Of a stretch of 64,000 nt of DNA, positions 1-8,274 are shown piece after piece; the stretch's first letter is position 1; every line of letters begins with the position of its first letter. Under the pieces are notes generated by a model. The model searched no databases. It worked only from the letters and a program-made list of their open reading frames with translations, and was not told the origin of the DNA. This stretch comes from Thomasclavelia spiroformis DSM 1552 (GTDB lineage Bacteria > Bacillota_I > Bacilli_A > Erysipelotrichales > Coprobacillaceae). Made by a program: the position numbers and the translations under genes. Location: the NCBI RefSeq assembly GCF_025149465.1, contig NZ_CP102275.1, positions 124,001-188,000 of the forward strand, given 5' to 3'.

Positions 1-17
1 ATAATTTTACAAAAATT

Positions 18-48
18 ATGTCTAGATAATTTATCTAGACATTTTTTT
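18..48 (+). terminator. Rho-independent terminator of an upstream gene outside the window
   Basis: A perfect 12-bp inverted repeat (ATGTCTAGATAA at 18-29 and its complement at 31-42) is followed by a T-tract, the form of an intrinsic terminator. It would end a plus-strand gene lying left of the window. Confidence 0.8.
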
Positions 49-110
49 ATAGTCTTTAAAAACTAATAAAATCGTGTTAAATTATATGTAATAGTTAAAA
101 GGGGAAGAGT

Positions 111-944
111 ATGAAAAATATAATAAAATTATTATTTATAAGTCTATTAGTTACAGGTTGTGTCAATCAAGAGCAACAAAAAGATATAATTAAAACAAAT
201 ATTTTAAAGCAACAAGAAATATCATATATAACTAATCAAAGAGAGATAAAGTTACCTGAAACAATCAAAGAACCACAAGAACCAATTAATCAAGAACAGG
301 ATTTATCTGTAATTAAAAATAATCATTTAATTGTAATTGATGCGGGACATCAGGCTCATGGAAATAGTGAACAAGAACCAATTGGACCTGGAGCTAGCGA
401 AACAAAAGCAAAAGTAACTACAGGTGCAACAGGGGTTGGTACTGGTAAGTTAGAATCTGTGATTAATTTAGAAGTTGCAATAAAATTACAACAAAAATTA
501 GAAACATCAGGATATCAGGTAAAAATGATTCGAACTAATCAAGATGTTAATATTTCTAATCGTGAAAGAGCGATGATTGCTAACGATAGTAATTGCACCG
601 CTTTTATTAGATTACATTGTAATAGTGCTGATTCTAGTAGTGTTAGTGGAACATTAACAATGGCACCATCCTTAAATAATCCTTATTGTAGTCAAATTGC
701 TAAGGCATCTTATAATTTATCGAAATGTATTGTGGATAATATTTGTAGCCAAACAGGGAGTAGAAATCGTGGCGTGATGATTAGTGATACAATGAGTGGA
801 ATTAATTGGTGCACAGTACCAGTAACAATTGTAGAAATGGGTTTTTTATCTAATTATGAAGAAGATAAATTATTAGGTGAGAGTAGTTATCAAGATAAAA
901 TTGTTGATGGAATAGTAAAAGGAATTAATGCTTATATGGAATGA
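111..944 (+). CDS. N-acetylmuramoyl-L-alanine amidase, lipoprotein (Amidase_3)
   Basis: Predicted zinc amidase that cleaves the amide bond between MurNAc and the L-Ala of the stem peptide, anchored on the outer face of the membrane. The N-terminus is a lipoprotein signal with lipobox LVTGC (Cys17). After a Gln/Glu-rich linker to about residue 70, an Amidase_3 fold runs to the C-terminus: VIDAGH (metal-binding His), the Glu of the KLESVINLEVA segment, LHCNSAD (second zinc His) and VEMGFLSN (catalytic Glu). An aggrgga-like site precedes the ATG. It stands just upstream of an envelope protease. The family is certain; whether it serves cell separation, autolysis or sporulation is not shown. Confidence 0.9.
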   Translation: MKNIIKLLFISLLVTGCVNQEQQKDIIKTNILKQQEISYITNQREIKLPETIKEPQEPINQEQDLSVIKNNHLIVIDAGHQAHGNSEQEPIGPGASETKAKVTTGATGVGTGKLESVINLEVAIKLQQKLETSGYQVKMIRTNQDVNISNRERAMIANDSNCTAFIRLHCNSADSSSVSGTLTMAPSLNNPYCSQIAKASYNLSKCIVDNICSQTGSRNRGVMISDTMSGINWCTVPVTIVEMGFLSNYEEDKLLGESSYQDKIVDGIVKGINAYME

Positions 945-1003
945 TAAATTTTTCTATGTAATCTTAAAATTATATGCTAGAATATATAAAGTGGGGTGAA
1001 AGC

Positions 1004-2452
1004 ATGGAAAAAAATATAGAATCAAGGCCACAACCAAAAAAGGTAATAAAAAAAAGACGAATAAAAGAAATTCTTTTCATCGTTTCAATGATTATTTGTT
1101 TAGGAATTGGCTTTATCTTTGGTTATATAATCAATAATCAAAATAATAATATAATAAAAAGTAGTGGTGATACTACTATTTTAGATGAAGCATATCATAT
1201 CTTAAAAAATGACTGGTATAATCCAAATGATACAAAAGTTAATATTGAAGGTAACTCAATTGCTGCTTTAGTAAGTTCCTTAGAGGATATTCATTCATCA
1301 TACTTTACCTTTGAGGAATCATTAGCATTTAATCAAAGTGTAGATGGTAATTTTGATGGTATAGGGATTGGGTTTATAAGTTTAAATAGTGGGATTCTTG
1401 TTACTGAAGTTTATCCAAATAGTCCGGCTAGTGCCAGCAATATTAAAGTAGGTGACATTATTAATAAAGTTGATAATACTGATATTATAGGTAAAGATAG
1501 CGAAGAAGTAAAAAAACTAGTTCGTGGTGAAGCAGGAACAATAGTTAAATTATCTGGATATCGAAATAATGAAAATTTTGTTGCTGATGTAAAAAGAGGT
1601 AATGTAGAAACGGCAGTAAATGGTGAAATAAGAGAAGAAAATGGAAAAAAATTTGGTTATATTGAAATTACGACATTCGGGTCATCAACCGGTGAAGAAG
1701 TAGAAAATTATTTGGAACAGTTTGTTGATGCAAAAATTAATAATATTGTTTTTGATTTACGAGGTAATGGTGGGGGCTATTTAGTAGCTGCTAATGATGT
1801 GTTAAATTTGTTTGTTGATAAAGGTCAAACAATGTATCAAATGAAAGAAAAAAAAGGTGCTGCTCAAAAAGCTAAGGCATCTGATGGACCAAAATATAAT
1901 TTTCCTAATAGTTATATTTTAGTTGATGGACAGACTGCTTCTGCTTCAGAAGTTGTTGCTGGGGCACTACAGGAACTATGTAATTTTAAATTAGTAGGAA
2001 GCCAGACTTATGGAAAAGGAACTGCTCAAACACAGAAGCAATTAAGTGATGGTTCTGTATTAAAATATACTTATGCTCGTTGGATGTTACCTAGCGGTAA
2101 ATGGATTAATGGTGAGGGATTAACGCCTGATTATTTAGTTGAAAATACTGATATTAGTGAAATTTCAACTAGAGTAATTGAAAATAATTTAAGCTTTGAT
2201 TGTGTCGATAGTAATGTTAAATCACTACAAAAAGGATTAAAGATATTAGGTTATGATTGTAAAAGAGAGGATGGTTATTTTTCAAATGAAACTGTTGCAG
2301 CTTTAAAGCAATTTGAAAGTACCAATAATTTAACAGTTGATGGAATTTATCAAGATCATGATAAAGATATTTTATTAAGTAAATTACTTATTTTTATTGA
2401 TGAACCGGCTAATGATTATCAATATAAAAAATTACTTGAAATTATGAATTAA
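1004..2452 (+). CDS. S41-family C-terminal processing peptidase (CtpA/CtpB-like)
   Basis: Membrane-anchored serine protease of about 482 residues. One transmembrane anchor lies near residues 25-45. It is followed by the S41 N-terminal helical segment, a PDZ domain (about 110-190, with DGIGIGF and SPASASNIKVGD), the protease core with the Ser nucleophile in DGQTASASE and the Lys in YGKGTAQT, and a C-terminal peptidoglycan-binding (PG_binding_1) repeat. Extracytoplasmic CtpB-type enzymes trim regulatory or envelope proteins. The start at 1004 is chosen because GGGGTGA sits just upstream; an in-frame ATG at 974 lacks a site. It lies 60 bp after the amidase and ends at a bidirectional terminator. 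Confidence 0.9.
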   Translation: MEKNIESRPQPKKVIKKRRIKEILFIVSMIICLGIGFIFGYIINNQNNNIIKSSGDTTILDEAYHILKNDWYNPNDTKVNIEGNSIAALVSSLEDIHSSYFTFEESLAFNQSVDGNFDGIGIGFISLNSGILVTEVYPNSPASASNIKVGDIINKVDNTDIIGKDSEEVKKLVRGEAGTIVKLSGYRNNENFVADVKRGNVETAVNGEIREENGKKFGYIEITTFGSSTGEEVENYLEQFVDAKINNIVFDLRGNGGGYLVAANDVLNLFVDKGQTMYQMKEKKGAAQKAKASDGPKYNFPNSYILVDGQTASASEVVAGALQELCNFKLVGSQTYGKGTAQTQKQLSDGSVLKYTYARWMLPSGKWINGEGLTPDYLVENTDISEISTRVIENNLSFDCVDSNVKSLQKGLKILGYDCKREDGYFSNETVAALKQFESTNNLTVDGIYQDHDKDILLSKLLIFIDEPANDYQYKKLLEIMN

Positions 2453-2462
2453 ATATAAAAAC

Positions 2463-2499
2463 AAAACCAGCTAAAACTATTAGTTCAAGCTGGTTTTAT
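2463..2499. terminator. Bidirectional terminator between S41 peptidase and deacetylase
   Basis: AAAACCAGCT (2463-2472) pairs with AGCTGGTTTT (2488-2497). T-tracts on both strands serve the two convergent genes. Confidence 0.85.
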
Positions 2500-2500
2500 T

Positions 2501-3778
2501 TTAACGTATAACATTTTTCAATTCTTTATATTGACTTAAGGTTTCCAACGTTACAAACTGGTAGCCATTTCTATTTAGTTCCTCTAATGCCATCTCTAAT
2601 CCATCTATCGTAAATGTATGAATATCATGTATCAATATTACTGCTCCATCAAATGCTTTGTTTACTATTGTTTCCTTTATTTTACTTGCATTCTTTACTT
2701 TCCAGTCTTCTGTATCTAAATTCCACAGTGCTATCTTCATTCCATTATCTGCTATTACCTGTTTTGCTGTTTCATTCACTGCTCCATATGGTGGTCGGAT
2801 GATTTCTGGTTCATATCCTGTTATTTTGAATATCTCATTTTGTGTATCTACTATCTGTTTTTCTATTCCATTTGCATCAAGTTTTCTGAAATCCGGATGA
2901 TCCCATGAATGACTCCCTATTTCAAATCCTTGTTCATATACTGTTTTTACTATTTCTGGATACTGTTTTACATTCTTCCCTAGCATTAAAAAAGTTGCTC
3001 TTCCGTTATATTTTTCAAACAGTTCTACTGTTCTTATTGTATTGCTTTTATGGGGTCCGTCATCTAATGTTATTGCTATCATTTTTTTATTTGGATCTAT
3101 TTTGGGCTGTGCTGCTGGTTCTTTTACATCTAACGGTGCTTCAGATGGAATATTTTTATTTGCCAGCCTGATCAGTTCTTTATTTTGCTCATAATTTATT
3201 TCTATTTTTTCTTTGTCATTGTTATAAATTATTAGATTTTTTTCCCCGATTTTAAGTTCTGTATGTTCAGGTTCAATTTCAGCTATTCCGTTGATATTTG
3301 CTAATGCTCTTTTATAAGATCTTCTTAGACAGTCATTTACACTAAGCATCTTTTCGTTATTTAAATCATAAGCAAAGCGTTTAGTTTCAGTAGCTGTTTT
3401 TTTATTATCTTCGTTATATCGCTCAACTGTAAATGAAAGATTAAGATACTGGTCAAATACTTTATCAGTTGAATAATCCATATAAATAATATCTTTACTA
3501 TCTTTATTGTTTTTTTGATGATTAAGATATTCTGTGTAGTAATCATTGATAATGCGATTAAGTTTTTTACTTTCGGTTTTTGGATAAAATAGAGAAACAT
3601 ACAGCTTATCACTTTCTTTACTATAATGCATTACTTCTCCAGTATCCTTATTGTCGGTATTATACTGATTATAGGCATCATATTTGTTATTTTTAATAAC
3701 AAACCACCCAATACTAACTATCAGTATTACTGCTATCAGAATTACTATACTTAATATTTTCTTTTTTCTTTGATCCAT
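2501..3778 (-). CDS. Membrane-anchored polysaccharide deacetylase (NodB/CE4)
   Basis: Predicted metal-dependent deacetylase of peptidoglycan or another surface N-acetyl sugar polymer, outside the cell. The N-terminus has a lysine-rich start and one transmembrane helix (about residues 8-27). A DUF3298/DUF4163-like domain follows (about 45-210). The NodB domain occupies the C-terminal half: ITLDDGPH (catalytic Asp and metal Asp), GSHSWDHP (metal His pair), RPPYGA, and the LIHDIH His. No ribosome site precedes the ATG, and a minus-strand TATAAT lies only 18 bases upstream of it, so the mRNA may be nearly leaderless. No other in-frame start keeps the anchor. Confidence 0.9.
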   Translation of the reverse strand: MDQRKKKILSIVILIAVILIVSIGWFVIKNNKYDAYNQYNTDNKDTGEVMHYSKESDKLYVSLFYPKTESKKLNRIINDYYTEYLNHQKNNKDSKDIIYMDYSTDKVFDQYLNLSFTVERYNEDNKKTATETKRFAYDLNNEKMLSVNDCLRRSYKRALANINGIAEIEPEHTELKIGEKNLIIYNNDKEKIEINYEQNKELIRLANKNIPSEAPLDVKEPAAQPKIDPNKKMIAITLDDGPHKSNTIRTVELFEKYNGRATFLMLGKNVKQYPEIVKTVYEQGFEIGSHSWDHPDFRKLDANGIEKQIVDTQNEIFKITGYEPEIIRPPYGAVNETAKQVIADNGMKIALWNLDTEDWKVKNASKIKETIVNKAFDGAVILIHDIHTFTIDGLEMALEELNRNGYQFVTLETLSQYKELKNVIR

Positions 3779-3790
3779 ATTTACTAATTT

Positions 3791-3830
3791 ATAAGATTAT
3801 AGTTATTAAATTTAATTGATATAATCTTAT
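3791..3830 (-). promoter_or_regulatory. Promoter and inverted-repeat operator of the deacetylase gene
   Basis: A perfect 11-bp inverted repeat (ATAAGATTATA at 3791-3801; TATAATCTTAT at 3820-3830; 18-bp spacer) sits just upstream of the deacetylase ATG. Read on the minus strand, the proximal arm contains a TATAAT -10 box (3796-3801). The repeat therefore brackets the core promoter, as a repressor operator would. It could instead be a hairpin followed by Ts on the plus strand. Confidence 0.5.
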
Positions 3831-3951
3831 TTTTTCCTTTCTCCAAAATTCAATAATATTATACATATTAGTATTTAATAATCAATAAATTAAATATAAA
3901 GAATTATTAAAATATTTATAGTTTAGATAAAAAAGTTATATTCACATAACA

Positions 3952-3980
3952 TTGACAAGAGATATAAAATAGATTAAAAT
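3952..3980 (+). promoter_or_regulatory. Sigma-A-type promoter of the CydDC-like operon
   Basis: TTGACA (3952-3957), a 17-bp spacer and TAAAAT (3975-3980) form a near-consensus promoter about 90 bp upstream of the first ABC gene. Confidence 0.75.
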
Positions 3981-3996
3981 ACAAATGTTATATTAA

Positions 3997-4033
3997 TCTA
4001 ACTATTATTTTAAAATATCTGTTAGACATTTTT
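3997..4033 (+). terminator. Attenuator-like hairpin in the CydDC-like operon leader
   Basis: TCTAAC (3997-4002) pairs with GTTAGA (4021-4026), with a smaller ATTTT/AAAAT helix possible inside the loop and five Ts at 4029-4033. It lies between the promoter and the first gene, so it could act as a conditional terminator. The stem is short and AT-rich. Confidence 0.35.
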
Positions 4034-4069
4034 GACTATAAATGAATGAAATGAAGGTGAAAATTATTT

Positions 4070-5821
4070 ATGATGATCAATAAGCGATTAATTAATACAG
4101 TAAAGGAAAGTAAAAAATACATTATCTTAAATGTTATTTTTCAGTGTTTTACGTTATTGGCAAATATTATTATGATGTTTAGCTTAGCAAAATTTATGGA
4201 AAGTGTATTTTTAAAAAATGTAACAGGTGATATTTTTATAAATACACTCATTATTGTATTAATTACAATTATTGTAAGAAGTGGTTTTACAATTTTAGCT
4301 AATCGAATGAGTTTTCAATCATCTAAAATTGTAAAGAAAAAACTTCGACCAATGATTTATGATAAACTACTTAAAATTGGATTATCATACAAAGAACAAA
4401 TTAAAACTTCTGAGGTTGTGCAAGTAGCTGTTGAAGGGGTAGAACAATTAGAAACATATTTTGGAGCATATTTACCACAGTTTTTTTATGCTATGATTGC
4501 CCCAATTACATTATTTATTGTAATAGGATTTATTAATATTGTTGTTGCAAGTATATTATTGATATGTGTGCCACTAATTCCTATCTCGATTGCTGTAGTA
4601 CAAACATGGGCAAAAAAGCTGTTATCTAAATATTGGGGACAATATACATCTTTAGGTGATACATTTCTTGAAAATTTACAGGGACTAACTACTTTAAAGA
4701 TTTATCAAAGTGATGAGTTTAAAAATAATGAAATGAATATTGAAGCTGAGAAATTTAGAAAGATTACAATGAAGGTTTTAATTATGCAGCTTAATTCCAT
4801 TGCGATTATGGATTTAGTTGCTTATGGTGGAGCAGCTTTAGGAATGATTGTCTCTGTTTATTACTATTTAAATGGTCAAATTAATTTATTTGGATGTGTT
4901 TTTATTATTTTGTTATCTGTAGATTTCTTTATTCCAATGCGACAATTAGGTTCATTTTTCCATATTGCAATGAATGGAATGGCAGCAAGTGATAAAATCT
5001 TTAAAATAATAGATTTAAAAGAAAATAATTTATCTACAGATCAATTTCCAATTAATAACTATGATATTAAACTTAATCAGTTGAGTTTTAGTTATGAAGA
5101 AAATAATGATGTTTTATCAAATATTGATATGAATATTTCTAAAGGTGAGTTGATTGGAATTGTAGGTGAAAGCGGAAGTGGGAAATCTACTTTAGCTGCA
5201 ATTTTAACGGGAGGAAATAAAGGTTATCGAGGAAGTGTTAAGGTAGGTAATGTAGATTTAGCTAAGATCAGTGAAAGTAGTCTAATGGAAAATATTACTT
5301 ATATAGGTAATCAAAGTTATTTATTTAAAGGAACTGTTAGAGATAACTTATGTATGGCTAAAAAAGATGCCAGTGATAAAGAATTATGGGATGTTTTAAA
5401 ACAGGTTAATTTGAGTCAGTATTTTAAAGAACAACAAGGACTTGATACTAAATTGTTAGAAAAAGCTAGTAATTTATCAGGTGGACAACGACAAAGATTG
5501 GCTCTTGCTAGAGCATTATTACATGACAGCCTAATTTATATATTTGATGAGGCAACATCAAATATTGATGTTGAAAGTGAAAATGAAATAATTAATCAAA
5601 TATATGAACTTTCTAAGACAAAAACAATTATTATGATTTCACATCGACTGGCAAATGTTGTAAAAGCAAATTGTATATACGCATTAGATAATGGAAAAGT
5701 AATTGAATCAGGAAAGCATGAAGAATTATTAAATAATCATAATATATATTATCGTTTATGGAGTAAACAAAAAGAATTGGAAACATATGGCATAGGAGGG
5801 ATAGATAATGAAGCAGCGTAG
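4070..5821 (+). CDS. cydD: ABC exporter half-transporter, CydD-like
   Basis: Full-length half transporter (583 residues) with six predicted transmembrane helices in the first 310 residues and an ATPase domain after about 335. Walker A GESGSGKST, Q-loop, signature LSGGQRQR, Walker B IYIFDEATS with catalytic Glu, and the H-loop SHRL are all present. The family exports thiols (cysteine, glutathione) or haem in organisms where CydDC has been studied. No cydAB oxidase is in this window. GGTGAAAA precedes ATG 4070; 4073 is also possible. It overlaps the partner gene by 14 bp and almost certainly forms a heterodimer with it. The CydD assignment comes from pairing and general form, so the substrate is open. 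Confidence 0.75.
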   Translation: MMINKRLINTVKESKKYIILNVIFQCFTLLANIIMMFSLAKFMESVFLKNVTGDIFINTLIIVLITIIVRSGFTILANRMSFQSSKIVKKKLRPMIYDKLLKIGLSYKEQIKTSEVVQVAVEGVEQLETYFGAYLPQFFYAMIAPITLFIVIGFINIVVASILLICVPLIPISIAVVQTWAKKLLSKYWGQYTSLGDTFLENLQGLTTLKIYQSDEFKNNEMNIEAEKFRKITMKVLIMQLNSIAIMDLVAYGGAALGMIVSVYYYLNGQINLFGCVFIILLSVDFFIPMRQLGSFFHIAMNGMAASDKIFKIIDLKENNLSTDQFPINNYDIKLNQLSFSYEENNDVLSNIDMNISKGELIGIVGESGSGKSTLAAILTGGNKGYRGSVKVGNVDLAKISESSLMENITYIGNQSYLFKGTVRDNLCMAKKDASDKELWDVLKQVNLSQYFKEQQGLDTKLLEKASNLSGGQRQRLALARALLHDSLIYIFDEATSNIDVESENEIINQIYELSKTKTIIMISHRLANVVKANCIYALDNGKVIESGKHEELLNNHNIYYRLWSKQKELETYGIGGIDNEAA

Positions 5822-7466
5822 TGGATATAAAGTGATGTTATCTCTTATTAAATTAGTAAAGCCACTGACCCTTTATATGATTCTTGCAATATTAATGGGA
5901 TTAATTGGTCATCTTTGTGCTAGTTTTATAACTATTTTAAGTGGTTATGCAATTTTAGATGTTTTAGATTTTAATATTGGAATAAATTTAAGTACTATTT
6001 TTATTATTATTCTTTTATGTGCTTTGTTTCGTGGCGTTTTTCGATACATAGAACAATCATGTAATCACTATATTGCTTTTAAATTATTAGCATTGCTTCG
6101 AGATAAGGTCTTTGTTGCTTTAAGAAAATTGTGTCCTGCTAAATTAGAAGGTCGTGATAAAGGGAATTTAATTGCAGTTATTACCTCTGACATAGAATTA
6201 TTAGAAGTATTTTATGCACATACGATTTCACCAATTGTAATTGCATTATTATTTTCGATAATTATGATTGGTTTTATTGGAAGTTATCATTGGTTATTAG
6301 GATTAATAGCATTTATGGCATATTTGTTTATTGGTCTGATTATTCCTATGATCATTTCTAAGTTAAATGGTAATGATGGTTTAAAATTTAGAACTAAATC
6401 AGGAAATCTTAGTAGCTTTGTATTAGATAGTTTACGTGGATTATCAGAAATTCTACAGTATAATAACAGTCAAAAACGTTTATTAGATATGGATGAATAT
6501 ACTGATGAACTTATTGTAGAAGAAGAAAAAATGAAAATAAATTTTGGTAGAAATACAGCGATAACAAATAGTATTATTTTAATTTTTGATTTTTTAATGT
6601 TATTTATTTCATCTTTATTATATCAAAAAAATATAATTGGTTTTGATGGTGTTTTAATTTCAACATTAACATTATTTTCATCATTTGGTCCGGTTATTGC
6701 TTTAGCTAATCTAGGAAGTACTTTACAAAATACTTTTGCTGCTGGAAATCGAGTTTTAGATATTTTAGAAGAAAAACCAGTTGTAAGTGAAATAACTGGT
6801 AATAAAGAAATTGAATTTTTAAATGCTAAAGCAAAAAATGTTACTTTTTCATATGATGATGAAATCATTTTATCTAATCTATCGTTAAAAATACCTAAAA
6901 ATTCTATTACTGGAATTGTAGGATGTAGTGGTAGTGGAAAATCAACCTTACTTAAATTATTTATGCGTTTTTGGGATGTTAAAGAAGGTAGTATAAAAAT
7001 ATCTGATGAAGATGTTTCTAAAATAAATACAAGTAATCTACGTAATATGGAAAGTTTTGTTAATCAAGAAACACATCTTTTTCATGATAGTATTAAAAAT
7101 AATCTTTTAATTGCAAAGTTAGATGCAAGTGATGAAGAAATTGTTGAAGCATGTAAAAAAGCAGCTATTCATGATTTTATTTTAACGTTACCAAAAGGAT
7201 ATGATACACTAGTAGGTGAATTAGGAGATACATTATCAAGTGGCCAAAAACAAAGAATTGGTTTAGCTAGGGCTTTTTTACATGATGCTCCGTTTATGTT
7301 ATTAGATGAGCCAACTAGTAATTTAGATAGTTTAAATGAAGGAATAATTTTAAAAGCAATTAATGAAGAAAAAGAAGATCGAACAATTGTATTAGTATCA
7401 CATCGCCAATCGACAATGAGAATTGTTGATAATGTCTATTGTGTTGAACACGGGAGGATAAGCTGA
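5808..7466 (+). CDS. cydC: ABC exporter half-transporter, CydC-like
   Basis: Partner of the upstream half transporter: 552 residues, six transmembrane helices, then an ATPase domain. Walker A GCSGSGKST, a serine variant signature LSSGQKQR, Walker B FMLLDEPTS and H-loop SHRQ are visible. A clear AGGAGGG site lies inside the end of the first gene, which points to translational coupling. Its stop overlaps the start of the YgbA-like gene (TGATG), so four genes form one tight operon. CydC versus a generic exporter cannot be settled from motifs alone. Confidence 0.75.
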   Translation: MKQRSGYKVMLSLIKLVKPLTLYMILAILMGLIGHLCASFITILSGYAILDVLDFNIGINLSTIFIIILLCALFRGVFRYIEQSCNHYIAFKLLALLRDKVFVALRKLCPAKLEGRDKGNLIAVITSDIELLEVFYAHTISPIVIALLFSIIMIGFIGSYHWLLGLIAFMAYLFIGLIIPMIISKLNGNDGLKFRTKSGNLSSFVLDSLRGLSEILQYNNSQKRLLDMDEYTDELIVEEEKMKINFGRNTAITNSIILIFDFLMLFISSLLYQKNIIGFDGVLISTLTLFSSFGPVIALANLGSTLQNTFAAGNRVLDILEEKPVVSEITGNKEIEFLNAKAKNVTFSYDDEIILSNLSLKIPKNSITGIVGCSGSGKSTLLKLFMRFWDVKEGSIKISDEDVSKINTSNLRNMESFVNQETHLFHDSIKNNLLIAKLDASDEEIVEACKKAAIHDFILTLPKGYDTLVGELGDTLSSGQKQRIGLARAFLHDAPFMLLDEPTSNLDSLNEGIILKAINEEKEDRTIVLVSHRQSTMRIVDNVYCVEHGRIS

Positions 7467-7789
7467 TGCGGGATAAAATTGTTGAAAAACGTGAAAAAGA
7501 AAAACGGATGATTAAAGAAATGATTAGCTTGTATTGTTGTAAAAAACATCATAGTAGACATTTATGTACAGAGTGTAATGAGCTTTTAAATTATGCTAAT
7601 ATGCGAATCAATAAATGTCCCTTTATGGAAACAAAAACATTTTGTTCTAAATGTAAAGTACATTGTTATAAACCAGATATGCAAAAGAAAATAAAAGAAG
7701 TTATGCGTTTTTCAGGACCAAGAATGCTTTTTTATCATCCTGTTTTAGCATTGCGACATTTTATTGAAAGTAGAAAGCTAACTATATGA
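7466..7789 (+). CDS. YgbA-family protein (nitrous oxide-stimulated promoter family)
   Basis: Small cytosolic protein of 107 residues, rich in Cys and His: YCCKKHH, LCTEC, KCPF and FCSKCKVHC. The ending RFSGPRMLFYHPVLALRH is a hallmark of the YgbA_NO family. In enterobacteria ygbA is NsrR-controlled and linked to growth after nitric oxide stress. The Cys/His pattern suggests metal or Fe-S binding, which is inference. The start overlaps the stop of the ABC gene and the stop overlaps the DUF454 start, so it is translated as part of the exporter operon. Confidence 0.8.
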   Translation: MRDKIVEKREKEKRMIKEMISLYCCKKHHSRHLCTECNELLNYANMRINKCPFMETKTFCSKCKVHCYKPDMQKKIKEVMRFSGPRMLFYHPVLALRHFIESRKLTI

Positions 7790-8166
7790 AAATAAAAAGA
7801 GGATTATTGATTGTCATAGGATGTATTGGTGTAGTGTTTGGGGCAATTGGTGCTATTTTACCTTTGATTCCAGCGTTTCCATTTTTACTTTTAGCTACAA
7901 TCTGTTTTACTAAAAGTTCTAAACGACTAAATGATTGGTTTGTTAGTACTAAGTTATATAAAAGTAATTTAGAGAGTTTTGTAAATGGTAAAGGAATGAC
8001 GTGGAAAACTAAGATTAGAATTATGATATTAGTTACAATCTTAATGACAGTTGGATTTGTTATGATGAATCAAGTAGTTATTGGTCGAATTGTATTAGCG
8101 TTAGTATGGTTGTTCCATATTATTTATTTTACTTTTGGAATTAAAACAATTAAAACGATAAAATAA
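7786..8166 (+). CDS. DUF454 (YbaN-like) inner-membrane protein
   Basis: 126-residue membrane protein of the YbaN/DUF454 family. It opens with the conserved segment GAIGAILPLIPAFPFLLLA, then a basic cytosolic stretch (KSSKRLNDWF...), and closes with two more helices. The family has no defined biochemical role, though members often neighbour haem, iron or respiratory genes. Last gene of the CydDC-like operon, overlapping the preceding gene by 4 bp and followed by a terminator. Confidence 0.8.
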   Translation: MKIKRGLLIVIGCIGVVFGAIGAILPLIPAFPFLLLATICFTKSSKRLNDWFVSTKLYKSNLESFVNGKGMTWKTKIRIMILVTILMTVGFVMMNQVVIGRIVLALVWLFHIIYFTFGIKTIKTIK

Positions 8167-8188
8167 GGATGCATTTTGCATCCTTTTT
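8167..8188 (+). terminator. Terminator of the CydDC-like operon
   Basis: GGATGCA (8167-8173) and TGCATCC (8177-8183) form a 7-bp hairpin followed by five Ts. Confidence 0.85.
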
Positions 8189-8240
8189 ACTTTATAAACA
8201 GCTGACATGGGTATAATTCTTTTAACTTATATGTTTTCTT

Positions 8241-8269
8241 GGTATAATAGAGACGACTTAAAGGAGGCA
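8241..8269 (+). promoter_or_regulatory. Extended -10 promoter and ribosome site of uvrB
   Basis: TGGTATAAT (ending 8248) is an extended -10 element with no good -35 box. AAGGAGG follows about 8 bp before the uvrB ATG. The leader would be about 20 nt. No LexA box was recognised. Confidence 0.55.
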
Positions 8270-8274
8270 AACAA

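Noticed and set aside
2614-3171. Plus-strand ORFs opposite the deacetylase gene
   Set aside because: They are rich in Leu, Phe and Ser as expected from antisense of a conserved AT-rich gene.
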